From: Candidatus Methylomirabilis sp.
GTDB taxonomy: Bacteria; DYJV01
DNA length: 41,122 bases
Assembly (NCBI GenBank): GCA_020722945.1
Contig: DYJV01000017.1
Coordinates: 1 to 41,122, forward strand
Direction: 5' to 3'
Shown here: one piece after another, positions 24,832 through 33,348 of the stretch
Position numbering within the stretch: position 1 is the stretch's first letter
How the letters are laid out: the number at the start of each line of letters is the position of its first letter
Program-made: the position numbers and the translations under genes
The notes under the pieces: model-generated
Told to the model about the DNA's origin: nothing
Databases searched by the model: none
What the model saw: the letters and a program-made list of their open reading frames with translations, nothing else

Positions 24832-27105
24832 TTATCTATTTTTTTGAGTAATTTCTTTTAAAACTTTGTCAGGTGTTATGGGAAAATCTTTTATCCATAC
24901 ACCTATTGCATCAAAAACAGCGTTACCTACTGCCTGAAAACCGTTCATTGAACCGAAAAGTCCTGCTTCCTTTGCTCCAAAAGGACCTTTAGGATCATTG
25001 GTAATTACTACATCAGCATAAATTTTGTCAGGGACATCGAGAGATGTAGGTATTTTGTATTCGAGGAAATCGGGATTTAACATCTGACCATTGTCCCATA
25101 AATGTTCTTCAAGAATTGTAGATACACCACCAGAAGCAACAGAACCTTCATACTGCCCCTCAACTCCCTTTCTATTGATAGGGTATCCACAATCTTGGAA
25201 ACCTGTTGCCTCGACAATATTGACATTGCCGGTATATCGGTCAATTTTCACCTCCATTATATTTGCACCAAAACTGAAAGTTGTTGCCTGTTGACCAATA
25301 GGATTTTTGACCCACTCTCTGTCGTTGGATACTTCAGGCATATAATGCCCCCTCCCCATAATATGTCTATCTTCTATCAACCCTTTCCTCACAACAGCAT
25401 GAAGTGGGAGTTTAAGGGCTGGATCCTTTTTTGAAAAAACAACTTTATCACTTATATCAAGCTCTTTAGTGCTGCATTTGAGGATCTCTGATGCAAGTTT
25501 TACTATCTGTTTTCTTGCATCTTCACACGCTTTTTTGACAGCATTCCCACCTACAAGGACAGCTGCTTGAGAGTATGCTCCAACATCAAGAGTTGTAACT
25601 TCTGTATCAGCAGCAACAATATGTATCTCATCTGTGGGGACTCCAAGCACTTCTGATGCTATTTGAACCATAGCATGGTAGTTCCCTTGTCCATTATCAA
25701 CAACACCTGTAATTATAGTAGGGTAGCCATCTTCATTAAACTTTACAAAACAGCTTGAACCACCCCTTATCCCCATAGGGAATCCACACATCATACCATT
25801 TGCACCCATTCCAATGCCTTGGTATGCTGGGAGTTTACCCCTTTTGGAACCCCATTTGGATTTTTTTGAAGCTCTTTTTATGGCATCAGATAAACCACAG
25901 CTAAAAATTTTTGACTTAGTTGCCTGATATTCACCTTTTTTAAGTGCGTTTCTCAATCTTATCTCAACAGGATCGATATTGAGCTTATTTGCTATCATAT
26001 CAAGCTGCATACCTAATCCTCCCAAAAATGCTCTTCCATGGCAACGATACATACCTCGTATCGGTTTGTTGGTGTAAACCCGATAACTATTGAGTCTGAC
26101 ATTTGGAAGTCTGTATGTCTCCTCCCATACAAGAAATGGAACAGATGCAGCTATTGGTCCTGTGCTTGAATATCCCCCACCATCCATGATAACTTTTATA
26201 TCTTGAGCTATTATCTCTCCATCTTTACTGACTCCAGTCTTTACATTCATAACCATATCGTGGACTTGTCTTGTGCAAGTCATGCTCTCTTCCCTTGAAT
26301 ACACTATCTTTACAGCTCTTTTTGATTTTATAGAAAGGAGAGATGTTATAAAATCGAGAGGGAATATATCTGATCTCCCCCCAAAAGCTCCACCAATTGC
26401 TGGGCGACGGACAATAACTTTATTGAGCGGCATATGAAGAAGATTAGATAGAGCTTTTGCTTTTGTATGTGGAGATGCATTAGGTATCCACAATTCAAGT
26501 ATTCCATCACTTCTGTAATTAGCAACTACGGCATAATTTTCAAGCATACCGTAAGTTTCTCCATTTGAGGTGAATCTCTCCTCACTGACAAGATAAGATT
26601 CAGCAAAACCTTTTTCCACATTGCCAACTTCGATCTTAACATGAATATTTATGTTGTTTTTGAAATCGTTGTGAATTAATGGTGCTCCATCTTTGATAGA
26701 CTCCTCTGCGTCAAATATTGCAGGTAGTGGCTGATAGTCAACTTTTATAAGATTAATGGCTTCAATAGCTGTCTCCTCATCAATAGCAGCAACAGCGGCA
26801 ACTTCCTCCCCTATAAATCTGACCTTATCTGATGCGATTAACTGGTGATCTCGTGTATATTTGAATACTCCCCACTTCTCCCCAAATGTATCATCTCTTG
26901 TAACAACAGCTTTCACTCCGGGTAATTTTTCTGCTTTTGATGTGTCTATATTTTTTATGATAGCGTGAGGATAAGGGGAGTGTAATACTTTGCCTACAAG
27001 CATTTTAGGTATTTTGATGTCAGCAGTGTATAGAGCCTCTCCTGTTGCCTTTTGTGGTGTATCTATACGAGGTATACTTTTCCCGATTATTTTGTATTTT
27101 GGCAT
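24832..27105 (-). CDS. Molybdenum enzyme large subunit, 4-hydroxybenzoyl-CoA reductase alpha-like
   Basis: This Mo-binding subunit of the xanthine oxidase superfamily is 757 residues, the size of HcrA. Pterin motifs are present: IGGAFGGRSD, IRGMYRCHGRAFLGGLG, GVVDNGQGNYHAMVQ and GPFGAKEAGLFG. The final motif is unusual: where hydroxylases, including the paralogue at 12050-14425, have the essential Glu (GIGEIG), this protein has Leu716 (EAGLFG). Its partner FAD subunit carries the [4Fe-4S] insert diagnostic for 4-hydroxybenzoyl-CoA reductase, so a low-potential reductive reaction or an unusual oxidation is possible. The gene follows the small subunit by 24 bp with GGAGG before the ATG. The substrate is unknown; an aryl-CoA ester or indole derivative is likely from context. 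Confidence 0.8.
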   Translation of the reverse strand: MPKYKIIGKSIPRIDTPQKATGEALYTADIKIPKMLVGKVLHSPYPHAIIKNIDTSKAEKLPGVKAVVTRDDTFGEKWGVFKYTRDHQLIASDKVRFIGEEVAAVAAIDEETAIEAINLIKVDYQPLPAIFDAEESIKDGAPLIHNDFKNNINIHVKIEVGNVEKGFAESYLVSEERFTSNGETYGMLENYAVVANYRSDGILELWIPNASPHTKAKALSNLLHMPLNKVIVRRPAIGGAFGGRSDIFPLDFITSLLSIKSKRAVKIVYSREESMTCTRQVHDMVMNVKTGVSKDGEIIAQDIKVIMDGGGYSSTGPIAASVPFLVWEETYRLPNVRLNSYRVYTNKPIRGMYRCHGRAFLGGLGMQLDMIANKLNIDPVEIRLRNALKKGEYQATKSKIFSCGLSDAIKRASKKSKWGSKRGKLPAYQGIGMGANGMMCGFPMGIRGGSSCFVKFNEDGYPTIITGVVDNGQGNYHAMVQIASEVLGVPTDEIHIVAADTEVTTLDVGAYSQAAVLVGGNAVKKACEDARKQIVKLASEILKCSTKELDISDKVVFSKKDPALKLPLHAVVRKGLIEDRHIMGRGHYMPEVSNDREWVKNPIGQQATTFSFGANIMEVKIDRYTGNVNIVEATGFQDCGYPINRKGVEGQYEGSVASGGVSTILEEHLWDNGQMLNPDFLEYKIPTSLDVPDKIYADVVITNDPKGPFGAKEAGLFGSMNGFQAVGNAVFDAIGVWIKDFPITPDKVLKEITQKNR

Positions 27106-27129
27106 TATATCCTCCAGAATCTTGAAAAG

Positions 27130-27600
27130 TTAGGACAATTTTGAAGCTTCTTCAATTGCGTCAGTTATCTTGATGTAGCCAGTGCACCTGCATATATTCC
27201 CTGAAATAGCTTCTCTTATCTCATTGCGGGATAGTTTACTTCTTTTCTGTTCTATAAGTGAAAGCCCTGTAAGTATCATTCCTGATGAGCAGAATCCACA
27301 TTGAATTGCATGATTTCTGATAAATGATTCTTGTATTGGGTGAAGTTTACCATCAACGGCAACACCCTCTATAGTTCTTATCTTTTTATGCTCTACCTCA
27401 ACAGCAAGTATGAGGCATGCTCTCATAGGCAGACCGTCAATGAGGACAGTGCATGCTCCACAACTTCCATCGTCACAACCCTCCTTTGCACCAGTAAGAT
27501 CAAGCCTATTTCTTAAGACATCAAGCAACGTTTCGTTGGGGAAAATCTCTAATTCATAAATATCGTTGTTGATATTTAGATATATCTTCCTCTTATCCAT
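27130..27600 (-). CDS. Molybdenum enzyme [2Fe-2S] small subunit, HcrC-like
   Basis: The 156-residue protein carries two [2Fe-2S] clusters. First-cluster ligands are Cys42, Cys47, Cys50 and Cys62 (GCDDGSCGAC). Second-cluster motifs are CGFCSSGM (Cys101, Cys104) and CRCTGY (Cys137, Cys139). The size is close to HcrC of 4-hydroxybenzoyl-CoA reductase. I start at ATG 27600 (MDKRKIYLN); the longer in-frame extension to 27687 lies wholly inside the upstream FAD-subunit gene. The ATG overlaps the FAD-subunit stop codon region (ATGGATAA), so the two are translationally coupled. Confidence 0.92.
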   Translation of the reverse strand: MDKRKIYLNINNDIYELEIFPNETLLDVLRNRLDLTGAKEGCDDGSCGACTVLIDGLPMRACLILAVEVEHKKIRTIEGVAVDGKLHPIQESFIRNHAIQCGFCSSGMILTGLSLIEQKRSKLSRNEIREAISGNICRCTGYIKITDAIEEASKLS

Positions 27601-28561
27601 TTGTAACTCCAAAATTATCGATGATTTTTTGAAATAAAGTTGTAGATAGTAATTTTCTATGCTCTGGAGTAGAGGGCATATTGGCAATAGGTTTTGGTTG
27701 TTTCTCTATGATTGAGGTGATTTTACCTAATCTATCTTTTGAAAAATTGGTTATATCTATTGTAATAGGTTGTGAATCAACTGCATTTAAGACTATCCTC
27801 ATATTTGAAGGATTATCCTTGCTATAACCTACGGCAACTCCTGAAAGTGGGTAGTCTATAGAATTTCTCAATCTAAATTTTTCGTAAAATGATATTTTGG
27901 TTGAAATATTTTTGAGGATCAGTTGTGTAACTACTTCGTTTGTTTTTAGGATATTAGGTTTTGTGCCATCTCCTGTATAAAAATCTTTAAGTGGAATTGT
28001 TCTAAAAGTTTCTCCATTAAATATTTCGAGCTCAGCATCAACTGAAATTAGCATTGGTGGGAGATCAGCACTAAATACCGCAAAGCATTTTTTGGAACCG
28101 GGCAAGGCATTGCATACATTGCCACCCAGCTTGTAGCAAGGTTTACGGCTGCTTCTCCAATTTGCAGATTGGTTGTAGTATAGACATCTTGTATCAAGAG
28201 AGATATTCCCACCGATAGTTGCTCTGTTTTGTAAAGGTGGAGCGGCAATAAGTTTCCCTGCTATTGCAAGAGATGGGAATACTTTTTTTATAATCGGAGA
28301 GTTAATTATTTCAGAAATAGTGGTCAAAGAGCCTATCAAAAGGGTATCACTCTCTTTTTTATAATTGATAAATCTCATCTCATCAATTTTTGAAAGAGAT
28401 ACAAGGAGATCTAAATTTGGATATAAACTTTTTTTTATGTTGGGAATAATCTGTGTGCCGCCTGCAGAGTATAAATATCTACTACTGTTTTTTAGAAGAA
28501 AGAATGAAAGCTCTGAGATAGTGAGAGGAATGACTACATCAAACTTTGATGGTAATCCCAT
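27593..28561 (-). CDS. FAD subunit with [4Fe-4S] insert, 4-hydroxybenzoyl-CoA reductase beta-like
   Basis: The medium subunit has the FAD motifs SAGGTQIIPNIKK and RATIGGNISLDTRC. After the second motif it carries a cysteine-rich insert with Cys126, Cys142, Cys150 and Cys159. The spacing is identical to Cys122, 138, 146 and 155, which bind the extra [4Fe-4S] cluster in Thauera aromatica 4-hydroxybenzoyl-CoA reductase. The flanking residues CLYYNQS and NWR are also HcrB-like. In that enzyme the cluster lets low-potential ferredoxin electrons drive reductive dehydroxylation. It is the first gene of the leftward operon. ATG 28561 has AGGGGG upstream and is preferred over an in-frame TTG five codons earlier. 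The length, 322 residues, matches HcrB. Confidence 0.85.
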   Translation of the reverse strand: MGLPSKFDVVIPLTISELSFFLLKNSSRYLYSAGGTQIIPNIKKSLYPNLDLLVSLSKIDEMRFINYKKESDTLLIGSLTTISEIINSPIIKKVFPSLAIAGKLIAAPPLQNRATIGGNISLDTRCLYYNQSANWRSSRKPCYKLGGNVCNALPGSKKCFAVFSADLPPMLISVDAELEIFNGETFRTIPLKDFYTGDGTKPNILKTNEVVTQLILKNISTKISFYEKFRLRNSIDYPLSGVAVGYSKDNPSNMRIVLNAVDSQPITIDITNFSKDRLGKITSIIEKQPKPIANMPSTPEHRKLLSTTLFQKIIDNFGVTNG

Positions 28562-28581
28562 AATGCCCCCTGCCAAAGAAA

Positions 28582-28593
28582 TATGTATACATA
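28582..28593. promoter_or_regulatory. Palindromic operator TATGTATACATA, leftward side
   Basis: Perfect 12-bp palindrome between the leftward promoter and the first gene of the leftward operon, at about +13 to +24. It is identical to the palindrome at 28744-28755. The TGTATACA core resembles sites of FCD-type GntR regulators, and a GntR/FCD gene lies at the end of the rightward operon. Confidence 0.7.
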
Positions 28594-28612
28594 AAATATT
28601 ATTTTAATTGGC

Positions 28613-28639
28613 ATTATAATATAAAAATTTTTTTGTCAA
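28613..28639 (-). promoter_or_regulatory. Predicted promoter of the leftward catabolic operon
   Basis: On the minus strand, TTGACA (28639-28634) and TATAAT (28618-28613) are both perfect consensus boxes, separated by 15 bp, which is shorter than optimal. The start codon at 28561 lies about 50 bp downstream, with the palindromic operator in between. Confidence 0.6.
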
Positions 28640-28716
28640 TAAAATTTTTATAAAAATATTATAGCTGTAACATACTATATTTTTTGTGTTTTTTTGATAT
28701 TATTGAAAAATTTTTC

Positions 28717-28745
28717 TTGACAACTAACATTGTTTTAAGTATGTA
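28717..28745 (+). promoter_or_regulatory. Predicted promoter of the rightward catabolic operon
   Basis: TTGACA at 28717-28722 and TATGTA at 28740-28745 are 17 bp apart. The operator palindrome at 28744-28755 overlaps the -10 box and the expected start point, a layout suited to repression. The gene starts at 28779. Confidence 0.55.
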
Positions 28746-28755
28746 TGTATACATA
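28744..28755. promoter_or_regulatory. Palindromic operator TATGTATACATA, rightward side
   Basis: Second exact copy of the 12-bp palindrome, 162 bp from the first and overlapping the rightward -10 box. An additional ATGT half-repeat precedes it (28741-28744). It is a probable site for the GntR/FCD regulator at 34482-35135. Confidence 0.7.
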
Positions 28756-28778
28756 AAAATGCAAAAATAGAGGTTTTA

Positions 28779-29975
28779 ATGGAGACTTCCCATTTATTTT
28801 CAAAGGTTACAGTTCTTGCATTGGAGCAGGCTATAGTGGTTCCTTACTTTACCTACAAGATGGTTATAGATGGAGCAAATGTTATAAGATTGGAACACCC
28901 TATAAATCACGACCCAAATAGATTAGTTGGTGATAGAGTGATTGACGAAGATAAGATGAATAGCTATTTTCTCACTATTAACAGTGGCAAAAAGTGTGTT
29001 ACCCTAAACCTTAAATCTAAAAAGGGGCAGGCTCTTTTATACGATATGATCAAATCTCTCGATGTAGATATTTTTATAACCAACCAATTACCTAAAAATT
29101 ACGATACTCTTGGTATAAGTTATGACAAGATCTCATCAGTAAAAGAAGATATTATCTGGGTTGGTGTTACAGGTTTTGGCAAAGATAGCAATGAGGGAGC
29201 ATACGACCCAATACTTCAAGCAAGAGCTGCTCTTATGGATCTCACAGGTGAAGCGTCTGGTGACCCTCAGGTTATAGGTATTCCACTACCCGATATGGGA
29301 AGCAGTGAGCAAATTTATGGACTTGTGATGAAAGCTCTTTTTAAAAAAGCTGTTACCTCCAAAGGTAGCAGGATAGATTTTTCAATGTTCAGAAGTAGTG
29401 TGAGTTGGCATGCTATTAATATCCCGATGGTCTCTTCATTCAACAAAAAGATTACAAGAAGGGGTAATACTCACGAATTTTTTGCACCTGTATCTGTCTA
29501 CAAAACAAAAGATTCCTACATTTATATTGCTATTGGAAACAATCGGCAATGGGAAGATTTTTCCAAACTTCAAACATTCTCCTCTCTTGATATTCCAGAT
29601 TATAAGCTTAATGAAGGTAGGATAAAAGATGTTACTAATCTTAACAACAAAATCAACAAAATCACCTCTTCACTTTACACTGATGAGCTTCTGCAAATGT
29701 TAAAAGAGATAACTGTCCCTTCATCTAAGATAAACTCTCTTGAAGATCTATTGTCAGACCCCCATTTGGATAATAAATTCCTAAAAAGTATCGATAAAGA
29801 TAAAAATTTAGAGATCAAATTATCTCCACCTGCTTACGATACAGATTTTATAAATGATTCAAGGACTTTATCTTTTCCGCCAAGATTAGGTGAGCATAAT
29901 ATCGAGATATACAGAGATATCCTCAAAATATCAGATGACCAACTTTTACAATTAAAAAATGAAGGGGTGATATGA
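28779..29975 (+). CDS. iaaL: Class III (family III) CoA-transferase, IaaL-like
   Basis: Family III CoA-transferases move CoA between carboxylic acids through an aspartyl-CoA anhydride. The 398-residue protein has the fold's N-terminal LALEQAIVVPYFTYKMVIDGANVIRLEHP pattern and the catalytic Asp172 in IGIPLPDMGSSEQIYG. Length is typical. IaaL of Aromatoleum is a phenylsuccinyl-CoA transferase of this class in auxin degradation; by gene context this enzyme would activate (2-aminophenyl)succinate. Substrate assignment is inference, and a general aryl-acid CoA-transferase is the alternative. It is the first gene of the rightward operon, with AGAGG before the ATG and a strong regulated promoter upstream. 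Confidence 0.72.
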   Translation: METSHLFSKVTVLALEQAIVVPYFTYKMVIDGANVIRLEHPINHDPNRLVGDRVIDEDKMNSYFLTINSGKKCVTLNLKSKKGQALLYDMIKSLDVDIFITNQLPKNYDTLGISYDKISSVKEDIIWVGVTGFGKDSNEGAYDPILQARAALMDLTGEASGDPQVIGIPLPDMGSSEQIYGLVMKALFKKAVTSKGSRIDFSMFRSSVSWHAINIPMVSSFNKKITRRGNTHEFFAPVSVYKTKDSYIYIAIGNNRQWEDFSKLQTFSSLDIPDYKLNEGRIKDVTNLNNKINKITSSLYTDELLQMLKEITVPSSKINSLEDLLSDPHLDNKFLKSIDKDKNLEIKLSPPAYDTDFINDSRTLSFPPRLGEHNIEIYRDILKISDDQLLQLKNEGVI

Positions 29976-29996
29976 CACCCTCTTTTGAGGATTAAG

Positions 29997-30872
29997 ATGG
30001 AGAATATATTACAATTTATAATTTCAGGGATTACAACAGGGAGTATATATGCTTTGATAGCATTAGGATTCTCTGTTATTAACAATTCAACCGGCATTGT
30101 CAATATACTTCAATGTGAGTTTATAACTTATGGCGGGATGCTCACAGTTACATTTTATCTCTTCTCAAAATTTCCACTTCCGTTGGCAATAATATTTTCA
30201 GTTATAGTTGTTGCAATTTTTGCAGGTCTTTTTGAACGTTTAATAATAAGAAATTCAAAATCAAAAGATATTATGCTTCTGATATTCATAACCATTGGAG
30301 CTTCGATATTCTTTAAAGGGCTTGCTCTTCTTATTTGGGGTTCAGACCCTTTTACTATACCATCTTTCTCTGGTGAGCAGATTATAAAATTTTTGGGGGC
30401 TGTGATTATTCCGCAAAATTTATGGATATTAGGTATTACTTTTGTTACCGTAACTCTTTTACATCTTTTCTTTAAAAATACAATTACAGGAAAAGCTATG
30501 AGAGCTGTCTCTATCAATAAAAAAGCAGCAGAGATTGTTGGGATAAATATCAATAAGATGATATTCTTGTCATTTGTAATAAGTGGATTTCTTGGTTCAA
30601 TTGCAGGCATAATAATAGCACCTATCACTACCACTTCCTACGATATAGGATTTATGCTTGGGCTAAAAGGTTTTGCTGCTGCTATACTTGGTGGTTATGG
30701 TAGTATGGCAGGTTCTGTTGTCGGTGGTTTGCTTCTTGGAATCCTTGAAAGCATAGGTGCAGGTGAAATTTCCTCAACTTACAAAGATGTAATTGCTTTT
30801 GTTGTTCTTATCCTCATCCTTTTTATTAAACCAACAGGTATTTTAGGCAGCAGATATGTTGACAAAGTTTAA
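29997..30872 (+). CDS. livH: HAAT-family ABC transporter permease LivH
   Basis: LivH-type inner-membrane permease of a branched-chain amino acid-like importer. The 291-residue protein is strongly hydrophobic, with about eight membrane segments and the family motifs TTGSIYALIALGFSVINNSTGIVN near the start and LKGFAAAILGGYGSMAGSVVGGLLLGILE near the cytoplasmic coupling region. ATG 29997 has TGAGGAT upstream; the earlier in-frame TTG overlaps that ribosome binding site. It belongs to the rightward operon and probably works with the binding protein encoded at 15905-17044. Confidence 0.9.
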   Translation: MENILQFIISGITTGSIYALIALGFSVINNSTGIVNILQCEFITYGGMLTVTFYLFSKFPLPLAIIFSVIVVAIFAGLFERLIIRNSKSKDIMLLIFITIGASIFFKGLALLIWGSDPFTIPSFSGEQIIKFLGAVIIPQNLWILGITFVTVTLLHLFFKNTITGKAMRAVSINKKAAEIVGININKMIFLSFVISGFLGSIAGIIIAPITTTSYDIGFMLGLKGFAAAILGGYGSMAGSVVGGLLLGILESIGAGEISSTYKDVIAFVVLILILFIKPTGILGSRYVDKV

Positions 30873-31794
30873 AGATAATTTTCTTTACCAACTAATTTTT
30901 ACTATTATCGTGTCCTTTATCCTCTATATCTGTATAAAGAGTAACTATCTAATATTGGTAATGAATATTATAGGTTTAAATGCAATTATAGTCATAGGTA
31001 TCAATCTCCTCGTAGGTTATGCAGGTCAAATTTCACTTGGACATGCAGCTTTTTACGGTATAGGGGCATATAGTTCAACTATTCTTACCACAACTTACAG
31101 TTTTAATCCATGGCTTGCTCTCATACTTGCCGCAATTATCACTGCTGTTTCTGCTTTTATTATAGGGAAACCATCTCTCAAATTAAAGGGGCACTATCTT
31201 GTTATGGCAACACTTGGTTTTAATATGATTGTCTCTATTATTCTTGTTCAATGGGAAGAGTTTACAGGTGGACCTTCAGGGATACCGGGAATACCGTATC
31301 TTAAAATAGGTGATTTTGTGTTTAATTCAGATAAAAAGTTTTTTATACTTATTTTGATATTTTTAATCTTATCATTAATTACTGCTCACAATCTTGTTAA
31401 TTCAAGAGTTGGACGGGGGATACGCTCTTTACATAGTAGTGAAATTGCAGCCGCATCATTGGGTATAGATGTAAGTGAGTATAAAATAAAAATTTTTGTT
31501 TTGAGTGCTGTTCTTGCAAGTATCTCAGGGAGTTTGTATGCTCACTACTTTACTTTTATAAGTCCCAAATCTTTTGATATAATTTTTTCAATAAAAATTA
31601 TTATAATGTCTATCTTTGGTGGGATATCCACTATCTGGGGAGCATTGATAGGTAGTGCAGTATTGACAATACTTGGAGAAGTGCTAACAATTATTGAAGA
31701 TTTCTCCACTATTACATTAGGGTTGATACTGATATTTACACTTATGTTTATTCCTGAAGGTGTTGTAGGTTACATAAAAAAAAGGATAAAATAG
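30856..31794 (+). CDS. livM: HAAT-family ABC transporter permease LivM
   Basis: Second permease of the Liv-type importer, 312 residues, multi-spanning. Family motifs include NLLVGYAGQISLGHAAFYGIGAY and the coupling segment FGGISTIWGALIGSAVLTIL. The start overlaps livH by 17 bp, indicating coupled translation. The length lacks any fused ATPase domain, as is normal. Confidence 0.9.
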   Translation: MLTKFKDNFLYQLIFTIIVSFILYICIKSNYLILVMNIIGLNAIIVIGINLLVGYAGQISLGHAAFYGIGAYSSTILTTTYSFNPWLALILAAIITAVSAFIIGKPSLKLKGHYLVMATLGFNMIVSIILVQWEEFTGGPSGIPGIPYLKIGDFVFNSDKKFFILILIFLILSLITAHNLVNSRVGRGIRSLHSSEIAAASLGIDVSEYKIKIFVLSAVLASISGSLYAHYFTFISPKSFDIIFSIKIIIMSIFGGISTIWGALIGSAVLTILGEVLTIIEDFSTITLGLILIFTLMFIPEGVVGYIKKRIK

Positions 31795-31818
31795 TATTTA
31801 AAATAAAGGATTATTAGA

Positions 31819-32595
31819 TTGAAGGTTTTAGAGGTAAAAAATATCTACAAAAGTTTTGGTGGGCTGATGGCTTTATCAAATATAACATTTGATATTGATG
31901 ATGCTTCAATTACATCTATAATTGGTCCAAATGGAGCAGGCAAATCAACGCTTATCAATGTAATATCTGGTATATATAAGCCTGATAAAGGTTCAGTATT
32001 TGTTGGAGGTAGAGAGATTACAGGTGTCCCATTACATCGGATAAATAGGTATGGAATAAAGAGAACATTTCAGAATATTCAGATATTTTCAAATCTTACA
32101 GTCATCGAAAATATAATGCTTGGTTTTCATTCTGTTACAAAATATGAATTTATAAATTGTATCTTAAACCTCAAATATGTAAAAGATCAGGAGGAGTTTA
32201 TTAAGATTGAGAGCAGAAATATACTCAAGCAGTTCAAGATGGAGCATTTTGCTGATAAGTATGCGTCGGAGCTACCTTATGGGCAGCAAAAGAAGCTTGA
32301 AATTGCAAGGACAATTGCTGCTAATCCAGATATTATCTTTCTTGATGAACCTGCAGCAGGTCTCAATATTTCAGAAACAAAGGAGATAAGTGAAATTATC
32401 ATAAGATTAAAGATGAATGGCAAATCTATTATATTGATAGAGCACGATATGAATATGGTTATGGATATATCTGATAAGATAGTTGTTCTTAATTTTGGAG
32501 AAAAGATAGCAGAAGGTTCATCTTACGATATACAAAATAATATTGATGTTATCTCCGCATATCTTGGAAAATCGTTTAACAATAAAATGGAGTAA
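31819..32595 (+). CDS. livG: HAAT-family ABC transporter ATPase LivG
   Basis: First ATP-binding subunit of the importer, 258 residues. Walker A is GPNGAGKST, Walker B is IIFLDEP, and the signature region is SELPYGQQKKLEIARTIA, the LPYGQQ form typical of LivG. The LivG/BraF-type loop around RTFQNIQIFSNLTVIENIMLG is present. Translation starts at TTG with AAAGGA upstream, suggesting modest expression. Confidence 0.92.
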   Translation: MKVLEVKNIYKSFGGLMALSNITFDIDDASITSIIGPNGAGKSTLINVISGIYKPDKGSVFVGGREITGVPLHRINRYGIKRTFQNIQIFSNLTVIENIMLGFHSVTKYEFINCILNLKYVKDQEEFIKIESRNILKQFKMEHFADKYASELPYGQQKKLEIARTIAANPDIIFLDEPAAGLNISETKEISEIIIRLKMNGKSIILIEHDMNMVMDISDKIVVLNFGEKIAEGSSYDIQNNIDVISAYLGKSFNNKME

Positions 32596-32598
32596 ACT

Positions 32599-33348
32599 TT
32601 GTTAGATGTAACCAATGTTTCCACATATTATGGGCAGATAGAAGCTGTAAAGGATGTATCGATTTCTATCAAAAGTGGTGAAATAATCTCAATAATAGGG
32701 AACAATGGAGCAGGGAAAACTACACTTATAAATACAATTTCAGGGTTAATAAAACCTAAAAAAGGGAGTATCACTTTTAATGGTGTTGAGATAACAACTT
32801 CTACTGTCAATAAGATAGTAAATTTGGGGATAGTCCAAGTTCCTGAGGGGAGAGAAGTATTTTCATCCCTGACTGTAAAAGAGAATCTTGAGTTGGGAGC
32901 TTATTCAAGATACAAAAAGGAAAGCAAGGAAGATATATCTGAATCTCTTGAAGATATTTATATGTTATTCCCTATTTTAAAGATGCGGGAGAAGCAGGTT
33001 GCAGGGACATTGAGTGGGGGTGAGCAGCAGATGCTTGCAATTGGCAGAGGTTTGATGTCAAAGCCTAAACTTATGCTCCTTGATGAGCCATCTTTGGGTC
33101 TTGCTCCACTTGTGGTTGAAGAAGTCTTTGAAACAGTAAAAAAGCTTAATAAAAGTGGGACTACTTTTATAATAGTTGAGCAGAATGCTTTTACTGCTCT
33201 TAAATATTCAGAGAGAGCTTATATTTTTGAATTAGGTAAAGTTGTTCTTCAGGGGAATTCAAGGGATCTTCTCAATGATCCAAAGATTGAGGAGTCATTT
33301 CTCGGTAAAAAAGCTATCAAAATTAAATCTGGAGGTTACGATGCCTGA
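32599..33348 (+). CDS. livF: HAAT-family ABC transporter ATPase LivF
   Basis: Second ATP-binding subunit, 249 residues. Walker A is GNNGAGKTT, the signature is GTLSGGEQQMLAIGRGLM, and Walker B is LMLLDEPSLGL. The LivF-type motif VPEGREVFSSLTVKENLELGA is present. The start is TTG, three bases after livG, with GGAG upstream. Its end overlaps the start of the acyl-CoA dehydrogenase gene by 8 bp. Confidence 0.92.
   Translation: MLDVTNVSTYYGQIEAVKDVSISIKSGEIISIIGNNGAGKTTLINTISGLIKPKKGSITFNGVEITTSTVNKIVNLGIVQVPEGREVFSSLTVKENLELGAYSRYKKESKEDISESLEDIYMLFPILKMREKQVAGTLSGGEQQMLAIGRGLMSKPKLMLLDEPSLGLAPLVVEEVFETVKKLNKSGTTFIIVEQNAFTALKYSERAYIFELGKVVLQGNSRDLLNDPKIEESFLGKKAIKIKSGGYDA

Noticed and set aside
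33242-33340. Longer N-terminus for the acyl-CoA dehydrogenase
   Set aside because: This extension lies inside livF in another frame, while ATG 33341 has GGAGG upstream and gives the normal family length.
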